From positions 1,116,001 to 1,180,000 of the forward strand of contig JAHRHY010000007.1 in assembly GCA_019671135.1 (NCBI GenBank): a stretch of 64,000 nucleotides of DNA. Direction: 5' to 3'. Origin of the DNA: Linnemannia hyalina (Eukaryota > Mortierellomycota > Mortierellomycetes > Mortierellales > Mortierellaceae). The position numbers and the translations under genes were made by a program. Positions 1 through 11,905 of this stretch are shown piece after piece; position 1 is the first letter of the stretch; each line of letters opens with the position of its first letter. The notes under the pieces are model-generated. The model did not search any database. It saw only the letters and a list, made by a program, of their open reading frames with translations, and had not been told where the DNA came from.

Positions 1-2292
1 TGGAGGAGGATCCAGCTTGAGAAGGCGAGGGATGTTGATTCGTTCCGCCAGATACTGGATGACAGAGTACGGCTCCTGAACCTGCGCAATGGGGAACATT
101 CCAGACAAGATCTAATGAACGCGAAAAAGCGCGGTTATAGGTTAGATCTCCAAATCATGTATGATAAGGCCGACCGAGTATCTTCAATCATTATCCTTTT
201 CACAGAAAACGGCGCTGTACCTGGAGCGGCTTTGGCAACAAGCTAGGGAAGACCAATCCTGGAGAATCGCAAAGTCTCACGTTGTGGGTCAAGTGGATGG
301 TCTGGAAATGCTTAGTGTGTCCTGGAGTCCTGCTCGTGCTGACAACTGTGCGACCCATGATGCTGTTGATGAGCGAACTCTTTCCGACATTTGGATGACC
401 TATATGCGCCGACGATCCCAGTATTTATTAGGTTAATAAAACATGCGCAAATGCAAGCAACTAACGTTTGCCGCCAGAAATCGAAGGACTTCTTACCAAC
501 TAGACCGATTGTCACGTAGTCGCCGTGAGGCACAGTTTCATCATCCTCAACCTTCACCGTCTTCAAAGTTTCGACTATTGGTGTAGAAAAAAGACAACAA
601 TAACCAGTTAAAAAAAAATCCTTCGGAAGACACGAGTACACCGCGACAGGCAGCAACATACCTAGCAGGCTCTCGTCATCGGACGACTTGTGGCCCTTCT
701 CCCGGAGTCCTTGATCAATACCGTCAAGCTCTTCATCGCTCTCGTGGAACTCTGAATCCTTGGGCTTGTCGTACTGTGCAATCAATTCGTCCCACTCGAT
801 CTGAGCGCCGTGCTTAGAGACCTCAACATCCTTGCACGCCATCAACACATCCTTGACGCCAACAGCGTTATAGTACCGGTGTCTTGGTCTCTTGGCCACC
901 TTTTTCAACGCCGCTATCAATATTGAACGCAAGTTTTTAGGAAAGGCAGTTAGTCAAAGCTCAGTTGAGTAACCTTCTTCGAAATAATTTGCTCCGCATA
1001 CTGGACGAACCTGTGCTGGAATCATTGATCAGGCTTGGGTCTGGCGGGTAGCAGCTGAATGTAGCAACATGCAGCTCTGGAAACTGCTCCTGGAAGTACT
1101 GAGTCCATGCGAACACAGTGTTGGCCGCCACCAAATCAACCTTGTTGAAGACAACGACTAGCTTGCGCTTCATGTCATTGACGACATACTGGTAAAGAGA
1201 AGGAGGGAAGTGGATGACTGGATGACGAATGTCCACAATGATCATAATAATATCCGAAATCTCCAGCACACGCCATCTATTCGATGTATACCAAATGCAA
1301 AATGATATCATGGAGCATGTGTAAGTTCATACGTCCTTTCTGCCCGCGAATTATGAACACGACATCATAGAATACATGTGCCACATCTATCATCACTCCA
1401 ACTTACAATTGACGCCAGACATCCAGGTTGTGTTCAAAATAACTGAGCTCATCCGCAGGGTATTTGTCGTAAATTGAGTCCATCCAAGCGTCAAACATTC
1501 TCTTCTCGTTTTTGTCGAGCTCCTCGCGGCTCATCAAATAATCCCATTTTGGACGAGTAGGGAACCCAATGACGTCAGGGAACATTTCTTCGAACGAGAC
1601 TTCAAGCGCGGACTATTAGTTGTAGCAAGGGATATTGGTTAGTTACAGAAGTCTTGAGGTTATCTCTCCATGAATGCACTCGTTTGCTTCCTGGTGTTTA
1701 CCTCCGGCAAGAGTTCGAGAGGCTTCATACTGTCGAGACGAGACCTTTTAACCTCCATGGCAGACCGCCTCATGAACACCGATCGAATTCTACATGAATA
1801 AGAGTCGCAAAAGTGTGTGAGTATTTCGTAATCGCCATACATGTCGTGCATACGTTGGCTTGAAGGATAATGTCAGTATTGGTCCTTACTTTACGGATGA
1901 GGCGTGGTTAGCGCTCTCACCCACCGCTGCTCTACCACTCCCGCCTCGGTTTGCATCTGGCTTGAACTCCTTTCCGAAACTCTTGACAAACCGTCCGTTG
2001 TAAGCGTCAACTCCTGTTGCTGGCTTTGGCTGAGGCTGGGGGTTAATGTTCTCCTCTCTGAATGGGTCTATTATCATCACACACACAGAAAAGATAAGTT
2101 CTGTTAAATAAACAATCCGAGTAGTCGTAAAAAAATTAATGAGCCATGGTGGGTCGCGTGAGTGAAGCGAAGAAAAGTACCATTTTCTTTCTCGATGCGA
2201 CGCCGTTCTTCTTCCTTTTTCTTGAGCCTGGCGCGTCGCTCTTGGAGCTGTACTTTTTTTTTGCTTCCGCTGAATGCTACTGCTCGTTCCAT
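1..2292 (-). CDS. GNL1: GNL1-like circularly permuted GTPase (3' end cut off)
   Basis: Putative nucleolar/cytoplasmic GTPase of the HSR1/GNL1 family, thought to act in ribosome biogenesis. The GTPase motifs appear in permuted order: NKVDL (G4) in the exon near 1000-1270, then GHPNVGKSS (G1) and DSPGL (G3) in the exon 221-399. The last visible exon (1-111) reads GMFPIAQVQEPYSVIQYLAE, matching the segment after the GTPase core in animal GNL1; the C-terminus lies beyond the left edge. The start ATG at 2292 opens a Lys/Glu/Arg-rich basic N-terminus, as in the family. At least eight exons, with clear GT-AG borders at 509/399 and 220/111. The family assignment is firm from colinear motifs (YFEHNLDVWRQL, DIRHPVIHFPPSLYQYV); internal exon borders around 1700-2070 are approximate. 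Confidence 0.9.
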
Positions 2293-2696
2293 TGTGTTGC
2301 TGAATGGAGGGAACGAAGATCTGCTTTCTCTTTTTGTTTGTGTTACTGGCTTTTTTGTGTTTGTTGAGAGAGGGTGTTGCGAATGCGAGAAGTTGCTTGT
2401 GGAAAAAGTGTGTTGTGTTGTGAGGAAAAAAGTTGGAGAACTGACTTTTCTCTTTTATGCATAAAAGTAAAGCTGCGGGCGCGACCCTCAAACTGCGGAT
2501 GCAAGTGACTGTTAATGCCAAACTCCAGTCCTCCTCCATTGCTCTCACACCTCCTACGACCTATCAATACATCCTCAAGAGACGGTGGAGAGCAATTGGA
2601 GAACAAAAAAACGCGATATATATTATCATTGATCGATGAGAATGCTCATATGGGAGTGGGGATATAAGTGCGAAAGAAAAGGAAAAAAACAACTAT
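2293..2696. other. Intergenic, GNL1-like promoter and SCAMP 3' end
   Basis: About 400 bases between two same-strand genes. It is A/T-rich, with a pyrimidine-rich minus strand near the GNL1-like start. Short overlapping frames here show no recognisable protein. Confidence 0.5.
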
Positions 2697-4441
2697 CTAG
2701 ACTCGTCCGCTGGAGGCTGCACTCCAAGCAACGTTCCGAACAGCCTCGCTGCGCACGGCAGACGAGGTGACCTGAGCCTTGGCCTGGTCAAAAGTGTGTC
2801 CCTGTTGGTTGTAGTGCTGGTGGACTTGGCTATATATTCCCAAAGGTGAAAAAAAGGCATTAGTTATGTGTAATAGAGGATCGCTTGTAAATGGCATGGT
2901 CTCTCTTGAACGAGAATAATGAACAAGGATGATGTTGCTGTTCCTGATTTCTGGTGCCATACCGGTAGAAGAACGCGCCGCCAAAGGCCTGGACAAACCA
3001 AAGGGCGGTCGAGAAGACGCAAAGAATACCGGCAAAGATGTGCTTGCCGTTGAAGACCTGGATCATGTTGATCACACCAGCCGATCCACTATTGGCCAGT
3101 TTTCAAGGTCATAAAAATAGAAATGAAAGAGACACAAAAAGTCAGTATGGTCCTGGATAACGTTGCCACAGCGTACTCGCCAACTCTTTGTCCCGACCGA
3201 CATTTATGTGCTTTCCCGACTCCCATCCTGCCTAGCGAAACGTCGGTCTACTTGAATACATACGTTGAGGGGAATCCAAGGGCCATGTAGAAGGAGAACA
3301 AGACGTGGAAGCCATTGAAGATGAAGTAGAAGTCTAAAAGTGAGGTGAAGACGTGTGAAAAAAGGTCAGTAGTCGTCCTTTGATCCCTGTTTCTGACAGT
3401 ATCAAACTTGCTCTTCCTGTGTTGCCTCCTGCACTGTTGTCCATTCTTGTCCTGCTTTTGCGCACAGGCTAAACGAATTGATGGTCGTTGTTGATTGAGT
3501 GTCTTATTCGTCGTGTCAAGAAATTCGTCGAAAACAACGAAAAATCCGAGTCCATTGACGAATACGATGACCACATGGGATAGATAATAATAGAGCGGAA
3601 GAAAAAAAGAAAAAAGCAAAGGCTGTGTTTGGCAATTGAAGGACGAGTCAAGTCAAGACAATGAAGAGTGTGAAAGACCTACAATAGTACATAGACATCT
3701 CCTTCATGAAGGCGTTGTAGACGGGGCGATACCACAGCAAGAACGAGGCAGCAGTGATGGTAAAGCAGTATCCGAGAGAGACTCCCATGTCAGCCGCTCC
3801 GTTGGGAATGCCTGCAAACAGCATCAGCATACAGGCCAGGAAGTTGAGGCCGAGCGTTCCAAGGAGCGCCAGCCAGAGATGGTAGATGAACTTGACGGTG
3901 GCCTGGTGTGCTTTTGGGATCTCGGCAGGGATTGACCTAATATCATTATGCGCGGACAGGGGTTGAACACAAACAAGAAGGGTTAGTTCTTCCTTGTTGT
4001 GTTTTCCAGATAGACTACTGGGAACCAAAGAAAAAAGAAGAGCTCACAAACAAGAGAACAAAACACAAAGAGTCGATGAACATACATATAGATAAGAGGG
4101 TAGAACTTGGGAAAGTTGTTTTTGCCTTGGGTGCGGACACGCTCGGCCTCTGCCTGGGCAGCCTGAATCTCGCGCTCTCTTGCTGCGAGCTCCTCCTCCC
4201 GACGGCGAAGCTCGGCGGCCTTGGCGGCGTTCTTGGCGTCATCAGCAGCATTGCTGGGAGCGGCGGTGGTGGTCTGGTAGACAGATGACTGGTTGTCGCC
4301 GTACTGGGTGTAAGAGGTGTAATCCTGTCCAACTTCGGCCTTTCCAGCGTGGTCTGTCAGGGGCACATCGGCCTGGATCTGATTCGAATCCTCAAAGGGA
4401 TTGTTGTTGTATTCTGAGTGCTCAAAAGGGTTTCCTGACAT
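2697..4441 (-). CDS. Secretory carrier-associated membrane protein (SCAMP)
   Basis: Four-span membrane protein of post-Golgi and endosomal recycling vesicles. The N-terminal cytosolic part has two NPF motifs (NPFEHSEY, NPFEDSNQ) that in this family bind EH-domain proteins, followed by a Glu/Arg-rich coiled coil (ELRRREEELAAREREIQAAQ). The SCAMP core follows: a Pro-containing turn (SIPAEIPKAHQATVKFIYHL) and four hydrophobic segments in four exons (about 3936-3690, 3335-3270, 3090-2965 and the tail 2829-2697). The soluble C-terminal tail has no NPF. The ATG at 4441 is the first in frame and gives the family-typical NPF start. At least five exons; the junction 3936/4090 (ATTAG acceptor, GTATGT donor) keeps frame. 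The family is certain; the short exons are placed by eye. Confidence 0.92.
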
Positions 4442-5547
4442 ATTGACTTGTCCTGAGCCTATGTGTCTGTGTATTTGTGTTTGTGAGAGTGTCGCCTGCT
4501 GTTGCTTTCCTGTTCGTAGTTAGCCAAGGGTGCTGCGACTAGTAAGTTGGAAGCGGAAGGTTGCTGCGTATGGTTATCCGTGAAGGCTGGCTCGAGAGTC
4601 GATAGTGTGTATGAGTAAGAGTGAGAGTGAGAGATTAAGAGAAGAATTGATTGGTGCAAAATGGGATGATGTAGTTATTGTGAGTGCAAAAACAAAGGGA
4701 GAGAATCAAAACCAGTGGTCATAAAATAAAAAGAAAAAGAACCACGGCGGTCCCACTCATAATCATGACATGTAACCCTGACCACGACGACAACGCACGT
4801 ACATGGCGAACGTCCCTGGATGAATTTATTCACGTACATGCGTGTCTACTTCGCCACACACCCTCTCTCTATGATATCCAACTTGTCGCGTTCCATTCCT
4901 AGTCTTATCATGGCATCGACATATTGTACGCTTTCATCAACCATCGTTGGAAACCTGCTCATCGTCAATCGCAAAAAAAAGTAGAAGAATAGAGACATCT
5001 GCTCAAGTCCTCTCTCATATACCTGCTCGAGGTACAACACCCACATGACGCTCGGACCCATCCTGGAAGCTCATTCCCGTTTCATCCAGGCAACAAACCG
5101 ATAGAACTGGACAAGCAATAACAACAACAACAACAACAACAAAATATATATACAACCAGGACAAACCATCCCATCCCGGATCCCATCTTCTGTCATCTCA
5201 TTATCATATTCCGCAATAAACAAAACCGCATTTCGCCTCTTCCCTTCCATCGCCACTTGTCCTTTTTTGTTGCATTCTCGTTAACCAACTTCACCTCCTT
5301 CTTTTCTTGTTTTGTTAGCCATTGATACTTTCCTGTCCCACAACGCATTTTCTTTCTGTTTTGTGTACTAGCCTCTTTGTCGAACATCTCCTCCTCCACT
5401 CTTCTCTCTTCTCCCATACTACACACCTTCCCACTTTCAACTCGCCACTCACAGCTCTCAACGACCCCGCTGCCACTCCCTCCTTCACCATACTCTCTTG
5501 CCACGTCCCCAATCCCCTCCCACTCGTGAGGTGATCAAAAACTACCC
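4442..5547. other. Divergent intergenic region between SCAMP and WSC genes
   Basis: About 1.1 kb holding both promoters. The right half (5250-5540) is strongly pyrimidine-rich on the plus strand, directly in front of the WSC start. It contains an AAC microsatellite. No coding segment recognised. Confidence 0.5.
5120..5142. repeat. AAC trinucleotide microsatellite
   Basis: Seven to eight uninterrupted AAC units followed by an AT run, in the intergenic region upstream of the WSC gene. Confidence 0.9.
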
Positions 5548-7477
5548 ATGAGGCCACCTACTTTCTTATCCTTCATCATCCTGGCCGCAGTGATGGCGGC
5601 ATGGACAATCCACACAGTCCACGGCCAGATCTCTGTAGGCTGCTTTCAGAACCAACTCGATAGCAGCACTGGAGCGTCTGACATCAAATCGTATCAAGAC
5701 ATCTACATGTCCCAAGGAGCATGCACAAACTACTGTCGAACCAGTGGAACAGCCTACGCACTGACCATGGACGGATCGGCTTGCCATTGCTCCAATAGCG
5801 CGCCCGTGGATTCCAACAAGATTGACGACGCAAAATGCGACAAGCCCTGTATGGGATACCCGTTCGAAATGTGCGGGGGCTCTTCGAGTCGGTCGATTGC
5901 GAACGTCTTGCTGATTGGAAGTTCAACCGCAGTCCCTGGAGGAGCAGGGGGAGGGGGATCGACATCTACCTCCAATGGGACTGGGGCAGCCACCACAGCA
6001 CCCACCGCCTCTGAATCGAGTAAGAAATCGCAAAACAGCAACAGCAGTAATAATAGTAATGGTGGTGGTAACGGTGCATCAACAACTACAACGACAACGG
6101 ATAACAACGGAGGTAAAGCGTTCAACACCGACACGGGTATGTTTCCACCTCCTCGACCTACCACCTCTCCGACACATGAGCATGAGCCTGGTGTGCATGA
6201 TCGTGATCGCGAAGGTAGATTGAAGAAGGAAACGGGGCATCTCGATGCTTCGAGTGACATGGATGAAGGTAGCCAGCCATGCCCAAGTGTCGTCCTAGAG
6301 TCGATGAACAGAAATCTACCTCCTCCCTCTCCTCCCTTCATACACTCCATGCACTCTTTTGTTCTATCAGGCACGCGCAGCAAAAAATGAGAGAAAACAA
6401 GAAAAAAAATTACACGAGGAGATGATTCGCAATGTTTCACTACTATCACACTTCCATTTATTTTCTACGCTTCCCATTATTCATACATTTTCTTCATTTC
6501 CTGCATTCATTTCCAATGCATTCAATCAAAGAACGATACATTAATGTACCCCAATGGCTAACATCCGCCTTTTCTCTCCTTCTATCATCATCTGTTGCTT
6601 TTCCTTTCATACAATTGGGGTCCGCCCTCATGTTACAGACAGCTCATCAGGGTCCGGAGGAGAATCAAGTCCCGGTATCATCGCCGCAAGCATCGCCGCC
6701 ATCTTTGGTTTCGCCGGCCTCTTCGCCGTCGCCTTTGTCTTCAGCAAGCGCCGTCGACAGCGTCTCTCCCAAGCGGCCTGGACAGAAAATATGCTTCTCC
6801 CTTCCTCCCTCATCCACACCTCGGCCAATAACGACGAACTAGAAGGTCACGATTATACTCGATCGTCGCCTATCTACCACCAACATCAACATCAAAACCA
6901 ACACCCGAACAAACAACGAGAATCTATCCCGACTCCTCTTCCTCCCCCCAACATGCATTTCCCTCCTCCTCTTCATCCTCGGCAAGGTGGACCCTTACAT
7001 ATGTCCCAACCGAGTTACCCGCCACCTCCTCCTATGATGGGCATTCCTGGTGGCGGTGGCGGTGGACATTATCACCAGATGAGAGGAAACCCATACCAAC
7101 CCTTTCCTCTCCGCGCCCAACGATTGTCACAGCAACAGCAACAGTACGACCCACATCTGCCCATCGAGCAAAACTTGAACCACAAGGAGCCCCTTCAGGC
7201 GTCACCACCTCCACCACAGCTTGCGCCTTCCTTCAGCCGCGGTCCTCAGTCGTTGCAGCAAGGGCCACCTCTACCGTCAGGAGCAATAGAACATATCCGC
7301 GACAACAGTGAAGATGGAGATATTGAGGAGGAGAATTACGAAAGACACGACGAGAGGAGTCTTTCGCATCACCCCTCAGTCCGATCGATCCGTCACGATC
7401 GCCAGGAGAGAGGATCTGTGGATTCCACAGCCAACATTTTGAGAGTAGTGAACACAGATGATTCACATACTTCATGA
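5548..7477 (+). CDS. WSC-domain single-pass membrane protein, sensor-like
   Basis: Two exons, 5548-6136 and 6639-7477, joined in phase 1 (G|AC, Asp), giving about 475 residues. A signal peptide (residues 1 to about 26) is followed by one WSC domain (about 30-120) with the expected cysteine pattern (GCF, CTNYC, CHC, KCDKPC, MCGG). Next come a Ser/Thr/Asn/Gly-rich stalk, a transmembrane helix (about 209-231, ending at SKRRRQR) and a long Pro/Gln/His-rich cytosolic tail with an acidic stretch near the end. The layout is that of fungal cell-wall stress sensors of the Wsc type, or a WSC carbohydrate-binding receptor; which of the two cannot be told. The intron holds a typical acceptor (TTACAG). 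The splice is needed, because the reading frame of exon 1 ends at 6390 without any membrane segment. AATAAA near 7527 may serve polyadenylation. Confidence 0.85.
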
Positions 7478-9572
7478 TTCATGAGGTTGGAAATCGAGAC
7501 CAGACCATTACCAATAAGAAAAAAGGAATAAACCTAACTTGTTCTTTGCGAGGCTCTTCTTTGGTTTTCACAAGAATACATGTCTGACTGAAGTAAGCAA
7601 GCACCCCCAACCAGCGGAAAATGACGTGGGGAAAAAAAGACGAATTGACGAATGCAGTCGAGTGTAACCTGGCCGGCAACAAGCAAATCCTCGTTTCCCT
7701 CTTGGTGGTTGGTGGGTGGTGTTCCCCAGAATCGCAAGCCTGAAAAAGCCGAATTGAAAGGAATGGTGTATTTGACCCCTTTTGACCATAGAAATTGGGA
7801 GGGGTGTGGTTTTGCCCAATACTCTGTCATACCCTTCCAATGGTTCAGAACTCAAATCCTCTTTTGCATTGTTTGCTCTGATGGGCGTTTGTGTTCTGTG
7901 TATGGTTCACGACGAAAGACGGCTGAACCAAAAACATATCCCCGAGCTGGTACGAAAAGAGGACAGGACAGCACATGATCTCTCAACGGTCCTCAAACCA
8001 GTCGCCTCTCTTCATCGTTAGCGGCCTTTTTTTTCTTTGTTCTCCACAGACCCATAAGCGGGTTGGTTGGTCGTTACCTTTCTTGCGACCAAACAAATGC
8101 TTGATACGTGAGAAAAGAAAGCACACTGGCAAAATTCAATGGTTGGATTTTATCCTTGGTGATATGAACAACTTGAGAGCAAACAACAAAAAATGGAAGT
8201 ATAATGAACGAAGGCACTTGCACACACAATAGGAACGAACTCGATCCATGGTAGTTAAAGCAGGGCTTTGACTAGACTGTGCGGCAGGTGAGCGAAAAAA
8301 GGAAAAACGCGCAACCCAACTGGCTGGTCTGGTCTGGAACACAGTCAATCGGCAAACCAAGGCGTGACCCTTTCGTCACAAATAGAGGCCACCCATAAGA
8401 AAATGAAAAAGGACCCCCACTTCCTCAACAGGGCGCTTGGCTGGTTTTCGATCGTGATGAAATGCAGCGATTGCCTGGGGCCCTTCGTCATGCAACCTCT
8501 AGTTTCTTTGTTTATAGAACGGAGAGAGAGGGAGAGAAATGAGAGAAGGTTGTAAACCCGCCAGTCGAGTGCTTGCCCTGTGTCCTTTTCCATCATGGCT
8601 GGAAAAATGAAATTGCGCGAGAAATGAAGAAATAGAAAGCGAAGACTGGCTCGAGGAGGTGAAGAGATAAAAGACAAAGGAAACAGCGCAGATTGGCTAG
8701 CCATTGAGGGATAGGGATGAGTAGCGGATGGGGTTCGAGGAACAAGTAGCATCATCATCGGACCCTCAAGAGAGATTGCGGAAGTATGCTTGTTGCTGTT
8801 GTTGCATTGATGCACGAGCAAGAAATGGACGACTAAATGACTACATGAAAGTTGGTTTTGGTACTACGTGCAAAATATGCAAAAAGGGGTCAATGAATGA
8901 ATTGAATGAATGAAAGAAGAGAACACTGCTGCACGCATTCAGTACATTGCACATTCACCCCCTTCCGCCCTTTTTTTTTGATGCATCATCTCTCCTCATC
9001 CATTCTTCTCTTATCCTTTCTCTTTCTTCTTTCCTTTTTTTCTTTTCTTTCCTTTTTATCTTTTCTTTCTTTCTTTCTCTCTCTCTCTCTCTCTCTTTCT
9101 TCTTCTTCTCCATCGTCACTCGTTCATCTTCCTCCTTCTTCTCCATCATCACTCGTTCATCTTCCTCCTCACCTCCAATTGCCCCTTCAAGCAAACATAT
9201 CTAACTCAATTGCATACGGGCCTATCTTTCTCTTGTTCCATCCTACCCTCACACTGCACTCTTTTTTCTTCTTTATCCGCCTGTCAGTCTAACACACAGA
9301 ACTCCTTCCTCACCAAGCCTATTTTTATCAACCGTCCACCTCTTTCCTTCATACTTCTTCTCTATCCTTCTTCTCTATCCTTCTTCTCAACTCCCTTTTC
9401 AACTCTTCTCAACCAATACTCGCGCCCAAAGCACAAGCCCACTCACATACTCGCATTTTCGCACTCCTACCCCCTGTTTTCATTCATACGTTGCAATCGA
9501 TTGAAGGTCAAAAAAGTGAGCCTTGAACCTTCTCAACCATCCCCCTTCCTTTACCCTTTCCTATACCTTTCA
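7478..9572. other. Intergenic, no gene seen; CT-rich leader at right
   Basis: About 2.1 kb. Frames on both strands (for example 8345-8821 minus) are open but show no domain, codon bias or splice support. From about 8950 to 9570 the plus strand is almost purely pyrimidine and is probably promoter and 5' leader of the endosulfine gene. Confidence 0.5.
9105..9170. repeat. 33-bp tandem duplication in CT-rich leader
   Basis: Two adjacent 33-base units (9105-9137 and 9138-9170) of CTTCTCCATCRTCACTCGTT type, differing by two bases, within a TC-rich tract. Confidence 0.85.
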
Positions 9573-10058
9573 ATGCAGAGCCAAAGCCATCAGCACTTGG
9601 GCGACGGTAGCACCAGCATGGACACGTCTCTTGCAGAACAGTCGACCAAGCTCCAGCAAAAGTATGGTAACCTCCCCGTCTTTACCAAGAACCTCCTCGG
9701 CCACCAAGTAAGATACATTTTTCTTTTTCTTTTTCTTTTTCTTTTGGTCGTTTGAACTTTGGGAGGGTGGAAGCTTGGGATACTAATCGACTGTTTTCCA
9801 ACCTCCTTGTTCTTATCACTTTGTGTCCTTTCATTGCATCCTTCTTATGACCATCAGCGTAAATATTTCGATTCGGGCGACTATGCGCTCTCGAAGGCCG
9901 GCAAGGACGCAACCGTGGGCTCGGAGCACCCGCAGCCAGAGAACATCCCTCACTCGGTGCCGCTCAACCCCGTCTATGGATCGATCCCCTCCCGCCGAGG
10001 CTCGCTTGCCAACATGACCATCCAGCCCAACAACGGCGCTGAACAACAAGCACTTTAA
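9573..10058 (+). CDS. Endosulfine/ARPP-19 family PP2A inhibitor (Igo-like)
   Basis: Two exons, 9573-9707 and 9858-10058, phase 0, 111 residues. The family signature KYFDSGDY spans residues 47-54, created right after the splice. In this family the Ser of FDSGDY (here S51) is phosphorylated by Greatwall/Rim15 kinase and the protein then inhibits PP2A-B55, linking nutrient state to cell-cycle and quiescence entry. Upstream residues QQKYGNLPVF match the conserved helix before the motif. The tail contains RRGSL, a possible basophilic kinase site. The start is the only ATG in frame after the CT-rich leader. Family certain; the role in this organism is inferred from yeast and animals. Confidence 0.93.
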
Positions 10059-11905
10059 ATACGCCATGTCTGCAGTGTCCGTGTATGTGTGCGTGTCTCC
10101 CATCCAGCCCACCCCCCTCCTTCCCCCTCTCACTTGTTTCTCTTTCTCATGTTCTTCCTTCTTTTGTTGCATGACCCAATGCCCTAAAAAGACACTGAGA
10201 GAGACCTTTTTTTCTCGGATGTGACCGAAACGAAAATAGTGACACCTTCTACCCATCCCCAAATTCCCTCCAGAACCGGCTTTTTATGGATCCCTTTTTT
10301 TTTTATTCTTCCAAGTTCAATCCTACTCATTGCTCCCTGCTCTTACTCTACTCGCTCCACTCCTTCTCCCTCTCCGTTCTTTATCCAACGTCTTTCTGAA
10401 ACCCTCAAAAAGCGCTCACAGGAAAAAGTGCAAAATTCGCCCATCCCACCTACTGCATAGCATAATTTTTTTTATTGTCTTTGTGATCTCATTCTCAATA
10501 CCACATCTTTCGCCCATATGCGATCTGTCTGTCGTCGTCGTCGTCGTTCCACACCCCCCACAAGAAGTCGATATCCGCCTGCATGTCCTATGCTGTCTGT
10601 GAGGAAGAAAGAGAGATGAGGGGTCAAAGATGAAGAAGAGGTGAAAGAAGGGAGATCGAAGAGGAGGAAGAGCACACTTCATCTCTACTTCTACACTTCC
10701 CCCCTTTTTCACCCCCTTGTCATTTTCCTTTTGCGCTCTCGACGAACGTCGTTCGAAGAAAAAGAAATCAGCAGCAAGCAAGCCGTTGGGGGGGTGTGTG
10801 TGGTGAATCCGTGTCCAATTGGAGTCGACAAGGACCACCGGCAAAGAAGTGTCTTCTCTCTTCCGTGTCCCTATGCTGTCATCACCGCTATCGTCCCAAG
10901 ACCAGCGCCATTGGGTCTATTTCTCAGCCCAAAGGACATTCTTTCAAGCTAGCCCACCTTTCCGTAGTCGACGAATCTAGCGACGAGATCATATGCCTTC
11001 AGCCTTCAGCCTTCTGTCTTTTACCTTCTGCCACTATATCTTTCAATTAAAAACAACAATATATCTCTATTAGTTACTGCCGCCGGTGGTGGTGGTGGTG
11101 TATTTGTGCAAGTGGGTGTTAAAGGTCGGTGTTGTTTGTCTTTGGTCTGAGCGCATGGGGACAATGCAATTAATAATACTGGGTCTGCAAGGCAATAAGC
11201 ACAAAACAAGAGGAATTGCTAGGCAAGGGATGAAGAGCTGCAGATGTCGTGTCGTGGAAGATTGTAGATTCGCTGCTACTTTGTACGATCCATCCACCCA
11301 GGTCCAAAGCCCAATCATCTTTCTTCTTCTCTTCCTCCGTAGAAGGGCGGTTGTCGGGGAATGAGTTTTCGAGGGGATCCAGTGTGTCCACTTTTTTTTG
11401 TTCGCCCTGCTCCACAATTTAGTGAACAGTCGGGTGGGTGGAGAAAGACAGGAAATGACGGACTGAGTGTGTGTGAATTGTTGAAGACGGAAGGTGGGTG
11501 AGGTGAAAACAAAAGAGCCCGGGTAGTTGAATGGGGACGAGAGTGAAGTGGGCGGTGTGAGAGCGAGTGTCGGTGGTAATCGAAGTTTTGTGGCCACACG
11601 CTGTATGTTACAAGAGAGCTGTTTCAACCAAGTGATGAGCGAGTGGTTGCCCGCCCCGCTGAATTGTTTGCCTTTGAAGGATGAACTCTAATCTGCATAT
11701 CTCACTCAGGAGGGAAGGAAGGGAAGGAAGAACAACGTAGGAACAACACATCCACAGCATTCGCATCCTTGCTTCCTTCTTTTTTTCCTGGACTTCCTTT
11801 TGGCTTCCTTCGTACTTCTTGTCACTCCTTCATTTTCTCTTACTTACTTACTCCACACTCCTTCACCTCCTTCCCTTCACCTTCACCACCTTACACTCAC
11901 AGAAC
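10059..11905. other. Intergenic, no gene seen
   Basis: About 1.85 kb between two plus-strand genes. It includes T- and C-rich stretches, a GTGGTGGTGGTG run near 11085 and CT-rich sequence (11760-11900) directly before the next start. Several open frames lack any coding signature. Confidence 0.5.

Noticed and set aside
1886..2548. 220-codon minus-strand frame
   Set aside because: Only its end (DPFREENINPQ...) is a GNL1-like exon; the rest reads through an intron, the first exon out of frame, and the promoter.
5754..6449. 231-codon minus-strand frame opposite the WSC gene
   Set aside because: It is the antisense of the Cys/Ser-rich WSC exon; composition and Val/Leu/Pro runs are explained by the sense strand.
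8345..8821. 158-codon minus-strand frame
   Set aside because: Low-complexity hydrophobic and Ser-rich translation, no family resemblance and no flanking exons.
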